Source: Pseudoruegeria sp. HB172150 (GTDB lineage Bacteria; Pseudomonadota; Alphaproteobacteria; Rhodobacterales; Rhodobacteraceae). From it: a stretch of DNA of 64,000 nt. The stretch spans positions 62,001 through 126,000 of the forward strand of contig NZ_JAATNG010000001.1 of assembly GCF_013184805.1 (NCBI RefSeq), given 5' to 3'. This document shows, piece by piece, positions 1 to 9,408 of this stretch. The notes below the pieces were generated by a model, which saw only the letters and a list, made by a program, of their open reading frames with translations, was not told where the DNA came from and did not search any database. Each line of letters opens with the position of its first letter. Within the stretch, counting starts at the first letter, position 1. The translations under genes and the position numbers were made by a program.

Positions 1-1
1 G

Positions 2-223
2 GCAGAGGCGCGGCTGGCGGAGATCGGGTCGTCGAAAGGGGCCATGCTGTTCTGTGCGATCCTGCTGCGGGATATCGGCGATGTGGCCGCGTTCAATGCG
101 GAATGGGATGGCTGGGTCGCGGATATTGCGCCGCCTGCGCGGGCCTGTTTCGAGGCAACGTTGGCGAACCCGTCGCTGAAAGTGGAGTTGATCCTGGTCT
201 GCGCCGTGGCGGGAGATGGCTGA
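2..223 (+). CDS. RidA-family protein, C-terminal part (5' truncated by window)
   Basis: The reading frame enters from the left edge and ends at TGA 221-223, giving the last 73 residues. The stretch IGSSKGAMLFCAILLRDIGD followed by FNAEWDGWV, PPARACFEA and LKVELILV matches the C-terminal half of the RidA/YjgF family (usual length 110-130 aa). It includes the conserved Arg (PPAR, about residue 47 of this fragment) and Glu (KVE) of the enamine/imine deaminase pocket. RidA proteins hydrolyse reactive enamines in the cytoplasm, and many paralogues serve neighbouring catabolic enzymes. The stop codon overlaps the ATG of the following FAD oxidase, so the two are probably co-transcribed. The true start lies outside the window. 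Confidence 0.8.
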   Translation, partial: AEARLAEIGSSKGAMLFCAILLRDIGDVAAFNAEWDGWVADIAPPARACFEATLANPSLKVELILVCAVAGDG

Positions 224-1595
224 TCCGGCGCTGGTGGAGGCGCTTGTTGCCTGCGGGCATGATCTGGGGCTGATCACCGGCGCGGCGGACGCTGCACGTT
301 ATGCGACGGATGCGACGCGCCGGCCGGACGTGGTGCCCGAAGTCGTGATCCGGCCGAAGGACAAGGCCGGCGTGTCTGCAGCTTTGGCGCTGTGTCACCG
401 GTTCGGGCAGCCGGTCGCTGTGCAGGGCGGTCTTACCGGGCTGTCGGGTGGCGCGCGGGTGCGGCCCGGCGAGGTGGTGCTTTCCACGGAACGGCTGACC
501 GGTCTGGGTGCGCCGGATGCGGATGCAATGCTGATCCGGGCAGGTGCAGGAGTGACGCTGCAGCGATTGCAGGAGGCGGCGGCGGAGCAGGGGCTTTGCT
601 TTGGCGTCGATCTTGGCGCGCGAGGGACTGCGACGGTCGGCGGCGGAATTGCCACGAATGCCGGCGGTATACGCGTGCTGCGCTACGGCATGTTTCGCGC
701 GCAGGTTGCAGGGATGGAGGCGGTGCTGGCGGACGGCACGGTCGTGTCCTCGATGCGCGGGCTGGAGAAGAACAATGCCGGGCCGGACCTGCGGCAGCTG
801 TTCACCGGCAGTGAGGGTATATACGGCGTCATCACCGAGGCGCTGTTGCGGCTGCACCCGGCGCCGGGGCTGGAGCGCAACGCGCTGTGCGCAGTTGAAG
901 GGCCGGAGGCGGCATTGGCACTGCTGCGCATGTTGCGGGGACGGCTGGGTGGTTTGTTAAGCGCGTTCGAGGGGCTCTGGCCGGAGGTCTATGACGGCGC
1001 TTGCGGGATTGCGGGAACGCGGCCATTGCCGTTGGGTTCCGGGCTATATGTGCTGATTGAGATACAGGCTCCGAAGGGGTTGATCGAGGAGGACGCTTTC
1101 GAGCAGGTGCTGATGGACGCTTACGAGGCGGGACTGTGCGGCGATATCGTTGTCGCGCAGTCGCGGCGGGAGTTCGACGGTATCTGGCATCTGCGCGAGG
1201 CGTGCCCGGAGTTCACCTTTTCGCTGGGACGGCTGGTGCCGCATGACCTGAGTCTGCCGCTTCGCGCAATTCCGGAGTTTCTGGGCAGGGCGCGGGAGGC
1301 GGTGGAAGCTGTCGACCCGGTTGCACGGATCTATGTCTATGGCCACCTTGCCGACGGCAACCTGCATTACGTGGTTAAGAGCGAGATGCGCGCCGAGGTT
1401 TCGGCGGCGGTAAATACTCTGGCGGCGCGGATGGGTGGCTCAATCACCGCTGAGCATGGGGTGGGAACCGACAAAAAGCCGTATCTGTCGCTGGTGCGGA
1501 GCGCGGAGGAATTGGGCCTGCTTCGGCGGCTGAAGTCCGCGATGGATCCGGCAGGTATCCTCAATCCGGGTCGGGTGATTGGGCTTGACGACTGA
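216..1595 (+). CDS. FAD-binding oxidoreductase, GlcD/D-2-hydroxyacid dehydrogenase type
   Basis: A 459-residue cytoplasmic flavoprotein. Residues about 45-220 form a PCMH-type FAD-binding domain, with PVAVQGGLTGLSGG and GVDLGARGTATVGGGIATNAGG contacting FAD. The C-terminal half is a FAD-oxidase C domain with the metal/substrate motif GHLADGNLHY (about 374) and TAEHGVGTDKKPYL (about 409), then the usual DPAGILNPGRV end. The family oxidises D-2-hydroxy acids (glycolate, D-lactate, 2-hydroxyglutarate) to 2-oxo acids. The exact substrate cannot be read from the sequence. ATG 216 overlaps the end of the RidA-family gene, giving a deaminase/oxidase pair. It converges on the CDF-like gene, leaving only 14 nt between stop codons. 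Confidence 0.88.
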   Translation: MADPALVEALVACGHDLGLITGAADAARYATDATRRPDVVPEVVIRPKDKAGVSAALALCHRFGQPVAVQGGLTGLSGGARVRPGEVVLSTERLTGLGAPDADAMLIRAGAGVTLQRLQEAAAEQGLCFGVDLGARGTATVGGGIATNAGGIRVLRYGMFRAQVAGMEAVLADGTVVSSMRGLEKNNAGPDLRQLFTGSEGIYGVITEALLRLHPAPGLERNALCAVEGPEAALALLRMLRGRLGGLLSAFEGLWPEVYDGACGIAGTRPLPLGSGLYVLIEIQAPKGLIEEDAFEQVLMDAYEAGLCGDIVVAQSRREFDGIWHLREACPEFTFSLGRLVPHDLSLPLRAIPEFLGRAREAVEAVDPVARIYVYGHLADGNLHYVVKSEMRAEVSAAVNTLAARMGGSITAEHGVGTDKKPYLSLVRSAEELGLLRRLKSAMDPAGILNPGRVIGLDD

Positions 1596-1609
1596 TCGGG
1601 TCTTTCCGG

Positions 1610-2560
1610 CTAAACGGGCGCGGGGTTATCCGGCGCCGACTCTCTTGGTTCCTTGTCCACGACGATGCGGAGCTCGATGGCGGGGTCGATCTCGTGCACG
1701 AGCGTCTGCAGGCGGTCGAGATTGCGCTCCCAGTCGGGATCGTGGACGTGGTGGCGGTTCACGGTAACTTCGACCTGCGGGAAACGGCCCGAGCTGCGGC
1801 TGCGCAGGGCGGCGATCCAGGGCCCGGAGACGGGATCGGTTGCCAGCGCGGTGCGGACACGATCGACCATTGTCGGCGGCAGCGGTGCGTCGAGCAGGGC
1901 GGGCATAGCGCTGGCGACCATCGAGACGCCCGAATGCAACATGACGACAACGACAATGGTCGCGCCGATCACGTCCAGCAGATGGGCGAAGAGCGGGTCG
2001 GTCGAGATCGCCGCGAGCGTCAGCAGGATCTGTAGCACGATAGAGTTGGAGAACTTGATCGACCGGGTCAGCACCTGCGCGCGGAATACGTCAGACTCCC
2101 GCTCTTCCGAGGCAGCGAGAAGTGCGCGGAGCGACAGGCCGTTGATCATCAGGTTGATAGCATTGACGATGGCGGCGATGGCGAGGCCGAGGGGGCCTGC
2201 GGCACGCTCTGGCGATCCGAGCGATCCTATGACCTGTGTCGCCACCCAGAGACCGCTGGCTATCAGGCTGATGCCGAAGACCAGCCAGGCGAATTGTTCG
2301 ACCTTGCCAATGCCGAATTCGAAGTGTCCGAACCGGTCACGGTGTACGCCGCGCAGGATGACGGTGGAGAAAATCTCGATGATCGTCATGAAGGCGGCGC
2401 GCACGCATTCGCCAAGCATGGTGAAGGAACCGGAGGTGATCGCGGCGAAAGTCTGGAGGATCACTATGACGATGTCGGCCAGGATGGCACCGAAGATCGA
2501 GCGTTCCTTGGACCTTTCGATCGCTGTCGGTTCGCGCGTGGGAGTGCCGAGTATCTTCAC
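1610..2560 (-). CDS. divergent cation diffusion facilitator (CDF)-like membrane protein
   Basis: A 316-residue inner-membrane protein with about six hydrophobic segments in residues 20-215 and a soluble C-terminal domain (about 225-310), as in CDF cation exporters. GHFEFGIGKVEQF (about 78-90) corresponds to the conserved CDF loop after TM2. However, the TM2 metal-ligand region reads LGECVRAAF (50-57) and lacks the usual Asp-x3-Asp pair, so canonical Zn/Co/Cd antiport is doubtful. The start is GTG 2560, overlapping the HlyD stop by 4 nt (GTGA), so the two are translationally coupled. A CDF protein coupled to a membrane-fusion protein is not the usual arrangement. It may move something other than divalent metal, or act as a partner subunit. 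Confidence 0.72.
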   Translation of the reverse strand: MKILGTPTREPTAIERSKERSIFGAILADIVIVILQTFAAITSGSFTMLGECVRAAFMTIIEIFSTVILRGVHRDRFGHFEFGIGKVEQFAWLVFGISLIASGLWVATQVIGSLGSPERAAGPLGLAIAAIVNAINLMINGLSLRALLAASEERESDVFRAQVLTRSIKFSNSIVLQILLTLAAISTDPLFAHLLDVIGATIVVVVMLHSGVSMVASAMPALLDAPLPPTMVDRVRTALATDPVSGPWIAALRSRSSGRFPQVEVTVNRHHVHDPDWERNLDRLQTLVHEIDPAIELRIVVDKEPRESAPDNPAPV

Positions 2561-3750
2561 AGACGCAGCCTTGCGCGAATGACGTCGAACAGCCCGACAT
2601 CGGGGAACTCGACATAGGCCGCGTTGCCGAGTGGGCAGGTATTGCCGTTCAGGTCGGTTTCGCCCAAGTCGACCAGGACCTGCGCCAGTCCCTCGTGCCG
2701 TCCTTTCGCCACGGCCGCCAGCGTCCGCTCGTCGAGCGTGGCCGAAGACCCGCGCGTTAGATGAACTGTACCGATGCGTTCCTCTGACTCACCTTCGAGC
2801 AGGATCGTCGCCTGCGATCCAGGACGGATCAGCGGCAGTTCCGCATCGGAGACCGGCACGTCGACAAGCAGGTTGTCACAGTCGACCCAGCGCAGCAGGA
2901 TATCGCCGGCCGCAACGGTCGACCCCTTGCCTACCTCGATTTCGTAGACTTCGGCGTGGGATGGGATGACGATATCTGCTTCGCGAAGTTTCTGGTACTC
3001 GGCTTCCTGGGCCTCGAGCGCGCTTGTCGCCTCTTTATGGAGCGCTTGCGCTTCAGCAATGTCGAGGCGGATGCGGAGCCGTTCGGCCTCTAGTCCGAGA
3101 TCGGCGACATGTGCCCATGAGGGATCCGAGCCGTCCGATTCGAGGAACACGCCATCCGCTGCCGCTTGCAGGCGGGAATCGAGATCGGACAACTCAGCCT
3201 GCAGCTGGGCTATATGCTCTTCGACGTCGACTTGTTCGGTGGTTGCCGCGGTGTTCAGTGGTGCCGGTTCCAGATCGTTTTCGGACTCCGAGGGCCCATG
3301 CGCCGCGAGTATATCAACTTCTTGCTCGAGCGCGCGTTTCGACGCTTCCAGCCGCTCTATGAATACCGCCGCGTAGCGTTCCGTCCGTTTGGCGCGGTCG
3401 CGGATGAGCTGGTCGAGTTCACTGGCATAGGTTTCCAGCTCGTGCACGCGTTCCAGCGCATGCTCCTGCTGGATCCTGTGCTGCAGAACGGCCTCTGCTT
3501 CGCGGAACAGCCGGTCGTTGCGGATGCGGACAACATGGCCTTCATCGCCGATGGCTCCAGAGGTGGTTGGCGGGTCGGAGATGATCGTTCCGGCGACCGG
3601 GGCATTTACGGTCTGGGCCCATGAGGTCACCGAGGCATCGCGCACGAGGATGGAGCGGAGGTAAGGGGCAAGCATCCAGGCGGCGTAGAGGACGAAGACG
3701 ATGATAGCGGTAAAGAACACCCAGTTCCGCGATTTGCGGGCGGTGGTCAT
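2557..3750 (-). CDS. HlyD-family membrane-fusion/periplasmic adaptor protein
   Basis: A 397-residue protein with a short cytoplasmic N-terminus, one membrane anchor (about 9-28, VFFTAIIVFVLYAAWML), a first lipoyl half (VNAPVAGTII), a long charged coiled-coil region (about 80-265, rich in E, Q, L and R) and a return strand (EVYEIEVGKGSTVAAGDILLRWVDC). This is the order expected for HlyD/EmrA-type adaptors that bridge inner-membrane pumps to the periplasm. No ABC or MFS pump and no TolC gene is adjacent. The only partner is the CDF-like gene, whose GTG start overlaps this stop codon. ATG 3750 is preceded by GGAGG about 8 nt upstream. Confidence 0.8.
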   Translation of the reverse strand: MTTARKSRNWVFFTAIIVFVLYAAWMLAPYLRSILVRDASVTSWAQTVNAPVAGTIISDPPTTSGAIGDEGHVVRIRNDRLFREAEAVLQHRIQQEHALERVHELETYASELDQLIRDRAKRTERYAAVFIERLEASKRALEQEVDILAAHGPSESENDLEPAPLNTAATTEQVDVEEHIAQLQAELSDLDSRLQAAADGVFLESDGSDPSWAHVADLGLEAERLRIRLDIAEAQALHKEATSALEAQEAEYQKLREADIVIPSHAEVYEIEVGKGSTVAAGDILLRWVDCDNLLVDVPVSDAELPLIRPGSQATILLEGESEERIGTVHLTRGSSATLDERTLAAVAKGRHEGLAQVLVDLGETDLNGNTCPLGNAAYVEFPDVGLFDVIRARLRL

Positions 3751-4165
3751 CGGCGGACCCTCCGGCCGTCGATCCTTCGGGGCGCGGGCCGCTGTTGAGG
3801 CGTGTATTTGTTTTTGATCAAGTGAATCGGTTCTGTTGTTTTGTAGCTTATCGGTCGGAGCATCTCTGTTCTATTTTTTCGTCCCGTGCGGGTTGCGTTT
3901 ATTAAGGCTAGCGATTTGTATTTACTGGATTCGGTACCTGCCAATACGCAGAGCGGTGCGCGGATTATTTGCCTACAGGAGATTTTGCCGGACGTCGCCG
4001 CCACGTCCGGATAGGTATACTTCGCCTGCACTGAGCGGAAAGTCATGTAGACTGTATGAATTTTTTGTGGAGATTTCGCATCCAACCGGTGAGTTGGAGC
4101 ATCGGGCCTGGCGTCACTGGCCGGTTGGCGGCAGCGTCGGCGTCGGGCCGTCCGCTACACCGCTC
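3751..4165. other. intergenic region between hlyD-like and lacI-like genes, no gene seen
   Basis: A 415-nt stretch that is more A/T-rich than its surroundings. No reading frame here has a ribosome-binding site or family resemblance; the plus-strand frame crossing it continues antisense through the LacI gene and is rejected. It must hold the promoter of the minus-strand hlyD-CDF pair and the 3' end of the lacI transcript. It contains one perfect inverted repeat at 3988-4010. Confidence 0.6.
3988..4010. repeat. perfect inverted repeat, 8-bp arms and 7-nt loop
   Basis: CCGGACGT is followed after 7 nt by ACGTCCGG. It lies about 156 nt downstream of the lacI-like stop codon on the minus strand and has no T-run on either side. 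It may help end the lacI transcript or be a protein-binding dyad; neither is proven. Confidence 0.45.
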
Positions 4166-5200
4166 CTAGATATTCTCCGGCGTGACAATCTCGAACGGTA
4201 TGGTGCGCTGTACCGCAGCTGCGGGAGCGTCCTGTTCGATGGCCTCGATCATGGTGCGCACCAGCAGCTCGGAGGTCGTGTCCAGCGGGTGGCAGAGGGC
4301 GGCGGTGATCAGGCCCTCGGACAGCCCCTTGCGGGTTTCCGGCCCGATATCGCGACAGACGAGGCGCACGCCCTTTCGCTGTTGATCCGGGATCTGGCGG
4401 AGCGCCCGCAAGACGCCGGAGATGCCGCCGCCGACGATGAGGATGCCGACGAGATCGTCGGTCGTTGCCAGCAGGTCAGTCACCATGCGGTAGGCTTCGG
4501 CGGGGTCCTCATGGGTGGGTCGGCTGTCCTCGACCATCAGGTCGGGCGCGTGTTCGCGCATGTAAGAACGGAAGCTCGCGTCGGCGACGTCCTGGCATTG
4601 GTAACGGTGGTTACCGATGAACACCGCGACGCGACCGGGGCCGTGGGTCATCTGCGCGATGAGGAATGCAGCGGTACGACCGAGCTTCCAATTGTCGGCG
4701 CCGACATAGGCCGAGCGCTCTGGCGCGGACTGGTCGGTGATGTAAGCGACCACCGGCTTGCCCTCTTCCCTCAGGGTACGGATTGCGTGGCTGATGACCG
4801 GGTGATCAGCGGCGATTACCGCGACGGCGTCGCATTCGCGGCCGAGGGCCAGTAGCCGCCCGGCGATGTTCTCGGGCGTCAGCAAGTCGACGAAATCGAC
4901 GACGGGTTCCACGACCTCGTCGCGGCGACCACGGCAGGCGGCGACGATCTGGCGGCTGAATAGTTGGTAGAGTTCGCGGGTCGACTGCTGGAGGAGAAAG
5001 CCCATCCGGTATTTCGGCGCCGCCCTGCGCAGCCGGTCCTCGATGGTGCCGATACCATAGAAGCCGATCTTTTCGGCGGCGTTCTGCACCCTTTGCATTG
5101 TGGTGCCTTTCACCTGCGCCGTGCCGCCGAGGATGCGGTTCACGGTCGAGACGGAAACGCCAGCCGCTTCGGCAAGATCGGCAATTGTCGGTCGGTCCAT
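4166..5200 (-). CDS. LacI-family transcriptional regulator of the inositol-type operon
   Basis: A 344-residue regulator. Residues 1-55 are a LacI helix-turn-helix and hinge (TIADLAEAAGVSVSTVNRIL, then GTTMQRVQNAAEKIGF). Residues about 60-335 are a periplasmic-binding-protein-like sensor domain of the ribose-binding class. It is divergent from the adjacent binding-protein gene, with 158 nt between the start codons, so it very likely represses the importer/catabolic operon until the sugar or inositol ligand binds. The 158-nt spacer holds a perfect dyad (5276-5290) that could be its operator, beside two TTGACA hexamers. The ligand is unknown but should match the importer substrate. Confidence 0.9.
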   Translation of the reverse strand: MDRPTIADLAEAAGVSVSTVNRILGGTAQVKGTTMQRVQNAAEKIGFYGIGTIEDRLRRAAPKYRMGFLLQQSTRELYQLFSRQIVAACRGRRDEVVEPVVDFVDLLTPENIAGRLLALGRECDAVAVIAADHPVISHAIRTLREEGKPVVAYITDQSAPERSAYVGADNWKLGRTAAFLIAQMTHGPGRVAVFIGNHRYQCQDVADASFRSYMREHAPDLMVEDSRPTHEDPAEAYRMVTDLLATTDDLVGILIVGGGISGVLRALRQIPDQQRKGVRLVCRDIGPETRKGLSEGLITAALCHPLDTTSELLVRTMIEAIEQDAPAAAVQRTIPFEIVTPENI

Positions 5201-5275
5201 GGCATCCTCTAGTAGCTAAGCCTGTATCATTATGACAGACATCTTTTGACACTTTTGACAAGTTAAGTCTTATTC

Positions 5276-5290
5276 TATCTTTCGAAGATA
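5276..5290. promoter_or_regulatory. candidate LacI-family operator (dyad) at the importer promoter
   Basis: TATCTT-TCG-AAGATA is a perfect inverted repeat with a CG near its centre, a feature of many LacI-family operators. It lies 69 nt before the ATG of the binding-protein gene. Two TTGACA hexamers (5246-5251 and 5255-5260) lie just upstream, and a weak -10-like TATCTT (5276-5281) overlaps the dyad itself. Binding here would block RNA polymerase. The promoter assignment is tentative. Confidence 0.42.
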
Positions 5291-5358
5291 TCAAGCATTC
5301 GTTATGGCTGGCGGCGCTTAGAGGTCCCTCGGGGAGATGGGACATGGAGGAGATCAAT

Positions 5359-6333
5359 ATGACCAAATTCAGCCGCCTCGCGGCCACCGCTTCCACTGCC
5401 GCCATCGCTGTTTGCGCCGCGACTGCTGTACTGGCCGCCGATATCTTCGTGGTCGGGGGCAAGCCCGACGATCCGTTCTGGTCCATCGTGAAGCGCGGCG
5501 CCGAAGATGCCGGCATCGTCGCCGAAGCACAGGGCGGTTCCGTCACCTGGCTTGGCCCGCAAAACTACGACAATCTGGGCGTGGACGCCGCCGAACTGAT
5601 CCGGCAGGCGATCGACCAGGGCGCCGATGCCATTGTAGGCCCGGACTGGGTTCCGGAAGCGATGGACCCTGCCTTCCAGGCAGTCGTCGACGCCGGCATT
5701 CCGCTGGTTATCTACAATGCCGGCGGGATCGAAGCCGCCGACCGTCTGGGCGCGATGAACTATGTCGGATCGAACGACTACAAGGGTGGGTTCGCCGGGG
5801 GCGAGTACCTGGGCAACAAGGGCAAGCAGAACGGTGTCTGCTTGAACACGCTGCCCGGTGCGGCCAACATCGAGGCGTTCTGCTCTGGCTTCGTCGACGG
5901 GATCGTCAGCGTCGGTGGTGAAGGCTCTGTCCTGCCGCTGCCTGCAACGTCGTTCGGTTCGGCCACCGCCGTGGCACAGGCGCTGCGCGCCCACCTGCTG
6001 CAGCACCCGGAGATCAACGCGGTCTTTGCGATCGGCAACGTCGACGCGAACTCTGCCGTCAGCGGCATCGCGCAGGCCGGCAAGGCCGGCACCGTGGAAG
6101 TCTGCGGCATGAACTTCGACGAGTCGATCCTGCAGAACATCAAGGACGGCACCCAGGCCTGCGCCATCGACCAGCAGGGCTACCACCAAGGCTACCTGGC
6201 GGTGTCTATCCTGAACAGCTACGTCAATTACGGCCTGACAGTCCCGACCCGCGAGATCCTGACCGGCCCGGGCATCGTCGACTCGTCGAATGTCGACGCG
6301 ACCATGGCGGGCGTGGCCGAAGGCACCCGCTGA
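5359..6333 (+). CDS. sugar-type ABC transporter periplasmic substrate-binding protein
   Basis: A 324-residue secreted protein. The start is ATG 5359 because GGAGGAGA precedes it. An in-frame ATG 15 nt upstream overlaps that ribosome-binding site and is rejected. Residues 1-26 form a Sec signal peptide (LAATASTAAIAVCAATAVLA, cleaved before ADIF). The mature part is a type I periplasmic-binding fold of the ribose/inositol class (FVVGGKPDDPFWSIVKRGAEDA, DQGADAIVGPDW, NVDANSAVSGIAQAG). It captures the substrate for the two permeases and ATPase that follow. It is the first gene of the operon, and a strong stem-loop (6358-6385) sits between it and the permeases, which would favour higher binding-protein output. 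The downstream genes suggest an inositol or related polyol. Confidence 0.9.
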   Translation: MTKFSRLAATASTAAIAVCAATAVLAADIFVVGGKPDDPFWSIVKRGAEDAGIVAEAQGGSVTWLGPQNYDNLGVDAAELIRQAIDQGADAIVGPDWVPEAMDPAFQAVVDAGIPLVIYNAGGIEAADRLGAMNYVGSNDYKGGFAGGEYLGNKGKQNGVCLNTLPGAANIEAFCSGFVDGIVSVGGEGSVLPLPATSFGSATAVAQALRAHLLQHPEINAVFAIGNVDANSAVSGIAQAGKAGTVEVCGMNFDESILQNIKDGTQACAIDQQGYHQGYLAVSILNSYVNYGLTVPTREILTGPGIVDSSNVDATMAGVAEGTR

Positions 6334-6357
6334 CGCGGGTACGATCTCTGAATCACC

Positions 6358-6385
6358 GCTGTCCGGCCGTGCGCGGCCGGGCAGC
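6358..6385 (+). promoter_or_regulatory. intercistronic stem-loop after the binding-protein gene
   Basis: GCTGTCCGGCCG pairs with CGGCCGGGCAGC (12 bp with one G-U) around a 4-nt TGCG loop, 25 nt after the stop codon. There is no T-run, so it is more likely an mRNA-stabilising or partial-termination element than a full terminator. The 129-nt gap to the next gene is the longest inside this operon. Confidence 0.6.
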
Positions 6386-6462
6386 ACCCTGACCGCGTGG
6401 CGGCACGGCAGAAGGCCAGTGCCCGTCCCGCGTCCGATCCATACACATTCGGGGGGAGAGAG

Positions 6463-7512
6463 ATGAATTCAGCCACGCAATCCGTATCGACAGGCACGCA
6501 CGGCGCGCGGCCGGGTCTGGGGGTCACGCTGGGCCGCCTGGCACGGCGCCCCGAGGCGGGCTCGCTGCTGGGGATGGTCGCAGTGTTCCTGTTCTTCGCT
6601 CTCTCGGCCGGAACGATCTTTGTCTCACCTGCCGGGTTCGCGAGCTGGCTGAACGTCGCCGCCGAAATCGGCATCGTCGCTCTTCCCATCGGGATCCTGA
6701 TGATCGCGGGCGAGCTTGACCTGTCGATCGGCGCAGTGATCCCGGCCTCGTCGCTCACGCTGGCAATCATCTCGGGCTACTACGGTTTGCCCGAGCCTAT
6801 CGGCATCGCGGCGGCTCTGGCATTTGGCCTGCTGGTTGGCGCGATCAACGGGTTCCTAGTGCTGCGCACCGAGGTACCGTCGCTGATCGTGACCATCGGC
6901 ACCATGTTCGCGGTTATGGGTCTGACGCTTGGGCTGTCGGTCCTGCTGACCGGCTCGACCAGCACCAATATCGTCCCGAGTCCTTTCTACAAGGCGCTGC
7001 TGGGCCAGTTCGTCGGCGGCATGTTCCAGGTCACCATTTTCTGGTGGGTCGGTTTCATTATCGTGGCGGCGTTCCTGCTGCACCTGTCGCCGTTCGGAAA
7101 CTGGGTCTACGCGCTGGGCGGCGACAAGATCAGCGCCCGCAATGCCGGTATCCCGACTGAGCGGCTGACGATCACTCTGTTCATGATGAGCGGTTTCTGC
7201 GCGGCCTTCGTCGGCGTCGGACAGGCGATGGTCTACCAGAGCGCGCAGGTGGTGGGTGGACAGTCCTTCATCTTCAACTCGATCATGTGCGTGGTGATCG
7301 GCGGGGTGCTTCTGACCGGCGGGTTCGGTTCCGTCGCGGGCATCGTGCTGGGCACCATCACTTTCTCGATCGTGAACCAGGGCATCTATTTCACCGGGTT
7401 CGATCCGAACCTCGGCTCGGTAATCATCGGTGCCCTGCTTCTGCTCGCCGTCCTGATGAACGACACGTTCCGCAAGATGGCCCTGACCTATTCCACCAAG
7501 AAGAAGAGCTGA
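6463..7512 (+). CDS. sugar-type ABC transporter permease (RbsC/FrcC family), first of two
   Basis: A 349-residue inner-membrane protein. ATG 6463 follows GGGGGGAGAG. An ATG 66 nt upstream has no ribosome-binding site and would add an uncharacteristic N-terminus. The family motif GELDLSIGAVIPASSLTLAI (about 83-102) and the EAA-like stretch [19 protein letters not shown] (about 222-240) mark it as a BPD_transp_2 permease with 8-10 membrane helices. With the next gene it should form a heterodimeric channel. The two permeases are clearly homologous throughout and probably arose by tandem duplication. Confidence 0.9.
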   Translation: MNSATQSVSTGTHGARPGLGVTLGRLARRPEAGSLLGMVAVFLFFALSAGTIFVSPAGFASWLNVAAEIGIVALPIGILMIAGELDLSIGAVIPASSLTLAIISGYYGLPEPIGIAAALAFGLLVGAINGFLVLRTEVPSLIVTIGTMFAVMGLTLGLSVLLTGSTSTNIVPSPFYKALLGQFVGGMFQVTIFWWVGFIIVAAFLLHLSPFGNWVYALGGDKISARNAGIPTERLTITLFMMSGFCAAFVGVGQAMVYQSAQVVGGQSFIFNSIMCVVIGGVLLTGGFGSVAGIVLGTITFSIVNQGIYFTGFDPNLGSVIIGALLLLAVLMNDTFRKMALTYSTKKKS

Positions 7513-7522
7513 GGGCGGACCC

Positions 7523-8524
7523 ATGGACACTTTTGCAATCGGCAACCTGATGCGCCGTCCCGAAGCAGGGGCCATCCTGAGCCTGATCGCCGTCATCGCC
7601 TTCTACGTCATCTTCGGTGGGGTGAATCTGGTGAACCTGTTCGGGGCCGCCAGCTGGGTCAATTTTGCCGCCAACCTTGGCATCGTTGCGCTGCCGCTGG
7701 GTCTGCTGATGATCGCGGGAGAGCTGGACATCTCCATCGGTGCGATGATCCCGGCCGGGTCGATGAGCATCGCCATCGTCTCTGGCTATTACGGGATGCC
7801 CATCGTTGTGGGGATGGCCGTCGCACTTGGCCTGGGCGTGCTGGTCGGGCTGGTGAACGGCCTGCTGGCGACGCGGACGACGGTGCCATCGCTGATCATT
7901 ACGCTGGGCACGCTGGTGGCGATGCAGGGCATCGTTCTGGCCGGCTCGGTCCTGCTTACCGGAAACGCCAGCGTTCCGCTATCGGCGCCGGACTGGGCAA
8001 AGACGATCTTCGGTCAGCTTCTGGGCGGGTCGTACCAGATCATCATCGTGTGGTGGATCGCGCTGACCGCGCTGTTCGTGCTGATCATCCACTACACGCC
8101 CTGGGGCAACTGGGTCTTCGCCATGGGCGGCGACAAGGAGAGCGCCCGCAATGCCGGCATTCCGACCAACAAGGTGACGATCACCCTGTTCGTCCTGTCG
8201 GCTGTCAGTGCCTCTTTCGTGGGGATGTGCGGGGCGATTCTGTTCAACTCTGCCCAGGTGTCGGGTGGAATGAACTACATCTTCAATGCGGTCGTCTCGG
8301 TCGTGGTGGGAGGCGTGCTTCTGACCGGCGGGTTCGGATCAGTGATGGGGATCTTCTTTGGCACCCTGACCTTCGCGATCGTGAACCAGGGGATCTATTT
8401 CACCGACATCGACCGCAACTGGTCGAGCCTGATCATCGGGGTGATGCTGCTGCTTGCCGTGCTGATGAACAACAGCTTCCGCAAGCTGGCGATGACCGCC
8501 CGCCCCAAGAAGAAACCTGCGTGA
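7523..8524 (+). CDS. sugar-type ABC transporter permease (RbsC/FrcC family), second of two
   Basis: A 333-residue paralogue of the preceding permease, with the same landmarks at matching places: [39 protein letters not shown] and [15 protein letters not shown]. It starts at ATG 7523, 10 nt after the previous stop, and ends 10 nt before the ATPase gene, so the three are one transcript. Importers of this class often use a homodimeric permease; two distinct permeases imply an asymmetric pore. Confidence 0.9.
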   Translation: MDTFAIGNLMRRPEAGAILSLIAVIAFYVIFGGVNLVNLFGAASWVNFAANLGIVALPLGLLMIAGELDISIGAMIPAGSMSIAIVSGYYGMPIVVGMAVALGLGVLVGLVNGLLATRTTVPSLIITLGTLVAMQGIVLAGSVLLTGNASVPLSAPDWAKTIFGQLLGGSYQIIIVWWIALTALFVLIIHYTPWGNWVFAMGGDKESARNAGIPTNKVTITLFVLSAVSASFVGMCGAILFNSAQVSGGMNYIFNAVVSVVVGGVLLTGGFGSVMGIFFGTLTFAIVNQGIYFTDIDRNWSSLIIGVMLLLAVLMNNSFRKLAMTARPKKKPA

Positions 8525-8534
8525 GGAGGATAAG

Positions 8535-9359
<825 letters not shown>

Positions 9360-9408
9360 CGCGACGCCCGGCACCTTCAACGACAACAGACCTGGGAGGA
9401 CCCGTTCG

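Noticed and set aside
93-857. Minus-strand open frame across the RidA end and FAD oxidase
   Set aside because: Antisense to well-supported flavoprotein sequence; basic, low-complexity translation typical of GC-rich shadow frames.
3836-4855. 339-codon plus-strand frame from the intergenic gap into lacI
   Set aside because: Mostly antisense to the LacI sensor domain, no ribosome-binding site and no family motifs.
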